Source of the DNA: Bacteroidota bacterium
GTDB taxonomy: Bacteria; Bacteroidota; Bacteroidia; Bacteroidales; WCHB1-69
Assembly: GCA_023413895.1 (NCBI GenBank)
Contig: JAEZOU010000049.1
Location: 1 to 33,166 of the forward strand
Length of the DNA: 33,166 bases
Direction: 5' to 3'
In this document: positions 32,976 to 33,166 of the stretch, in pieces
How the letters are laid out: every line of letters starts with the position of its first letter
Position numbering within the stretch: the first letter of the stretch is position 1
The notes under the pieces: model-generated
The model's database searches: none
What the model was told of the DNA's origin: nothing
What the model saw: the letters and a program-made list of their open reading frames with translations, nothing else
Translations under genes and position numbers: made by a program

Positions 32976-33028
32976 GCAAAGATATATAAATTCTATCAAA
33001 TAGATATTGTTTTTTGCTATATTTTTGC
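32976..33028. promoter_or_regulatory. Divergent oxyR / thioredoxin-like promoter region with inverted repeat
   Basis: The minus strand carries TATCTTTGC (32984-32976) for oxyR. The plus strand carries TATTTTTGC (33020-33028), 42 bp before the thioredoxin-like ATG. Between them is the inverted repeat CTAT-CAA-ATAG (32993-33003), and a further CTAT lies at 33017-33020. OxyR sites in E. coli are built from ATAG/CTAT elements with 7-bp spacing; the spacing here differs, so an OxyR site is only suggested. Confidence 0.5.
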
Positions 33029-33069
33029 GACAGAAAAAAAGAGATAACAAAAACCAAAAAATAGAAAAG

Positions 33070-33166
33070 ATGAAAACTATACAAATAACACTACAAGATT
33101 TCAAAAATAAAATTGCTGATTTAGATAGTAATGAATTTAAATACAAAGGAGATAAGCCCGCCATTA
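33070..33166 (+). CDS. Thioredoxin-like protein, 5' part only
   Basis: The frame opens at ATG 33070 and runs off the right edge after 32 codons: MKTIQITLQDFKNKIADLD, then YKGDKPAI. The last segment matches the beta strand that precedes the WCGPC active site in thioredoxins (..GDKPAIVDFYA..), but the active site itself lies outside the window. Divergence from oxyR supports a peroxide-related thiol function. A Dps or peroxiredoxin gene is less likely because of the KPAI stretch. Confidence 0.6.
   Translation, partial: MKTIQITLQDFKNKIADLDSNEFKYKGDKPAI

Noticed and set aside
32993..33020. Canonical OxyR operator between oxyR and the thioredoxin-like gene
   Set aside because: ATAG/CTAT elements are present but their spacing (3 and 13 bp) does not match the 7-bp spacing of the E. 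coli consensus, so it is kept only as a possible site.

Overview
The window looks like a chromosomal segment of an AT-rich member of the Bacteroidota, most likely order Bacteroidales. Three things point there. Most intergenic regions carry the sigma-ABfr -7 motif TAnnTTTGC. There is type IX secretion machinery (PorQ) with two proteases whose C-termini look like T9SS sorting domains. The housekeeping block nusB / DUF1573 / yajC / ybbR / coaE and the pair surE plus small membrane protein are familiar from this group. Genus or family cannot be fixed from the sequence alone.

Layout: (1) 1-3.9 kb is an accessory region. It has the 5' part of an AAA ATPase gene running off the left edge, an orphan membrane-anchored protein, a decayed IS256-family element with an internally deleted transposase, an AAA ATPase with a PD-(D/E)XK-like C-terminus, and an 83-bp miniature derivative of the same IS. 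The IS and its miniature lie in inverted orientation on either side of the ATPase. (2) 3.9-8.0 kb is a minus-strand surface-glycan cluster: glycosyltransferase, cytidylyltransferase, SDR dehydrogenase, a second cytidylyltransferase with an abnormal N-terminus, and a CDP-glycerol glycerophosphotransferase-like enzyme. Together they suggest phospho-polyol decoration or polymerisation of a glycan. (3) 8.1-9.5 kb is a further AAA ATPase gene, related to the truncated one at the left edge, lying between roughly 55-bp direct repeats. (4) 9.6-13.7 kb is plus-strand core: tsaB, a UspA-like gene, tex, tRNA-Thr/Tyr/Gly and a strong terminator. (5) 13.7-16.4 kb has a secreted C10 protease facing lgt and a DUF151 nuclease-family gene. 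(6) 16.5-24.0 kb is a plus-strand run: carboxynorspermidine synthase-like gene, porQ, DegT aminotransferase, C25 gingipain-like protease, surE, small membrane protein. (7) 31.0-24.0 kb is a compact minus-strand operon: nusB, DUF1573 lipoprotein, yajC, ybbR-like, coaE, uvrA, MATE exporter. (8) The right end holds tRNA-Leu, a nucleotidyltransferase, oxyR and, divergently, the start of a thioredoxin-like gene.

The most unusual signal is shared by the ATPase genes. Each has a well-formed sigma-ABfr promoter with a 20-bp spacer, and each has a different palindrome overlapping that promoter or its start site. The two related genes keep a recognisably homologous promoter while their palindromes differ completely. 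Together with the repeat or IS borders, this suggests individually regulated, mobile single-gene cassettes. That is an inference and the function is unknown. No CRISPR array, prophage or rRNA is visible.
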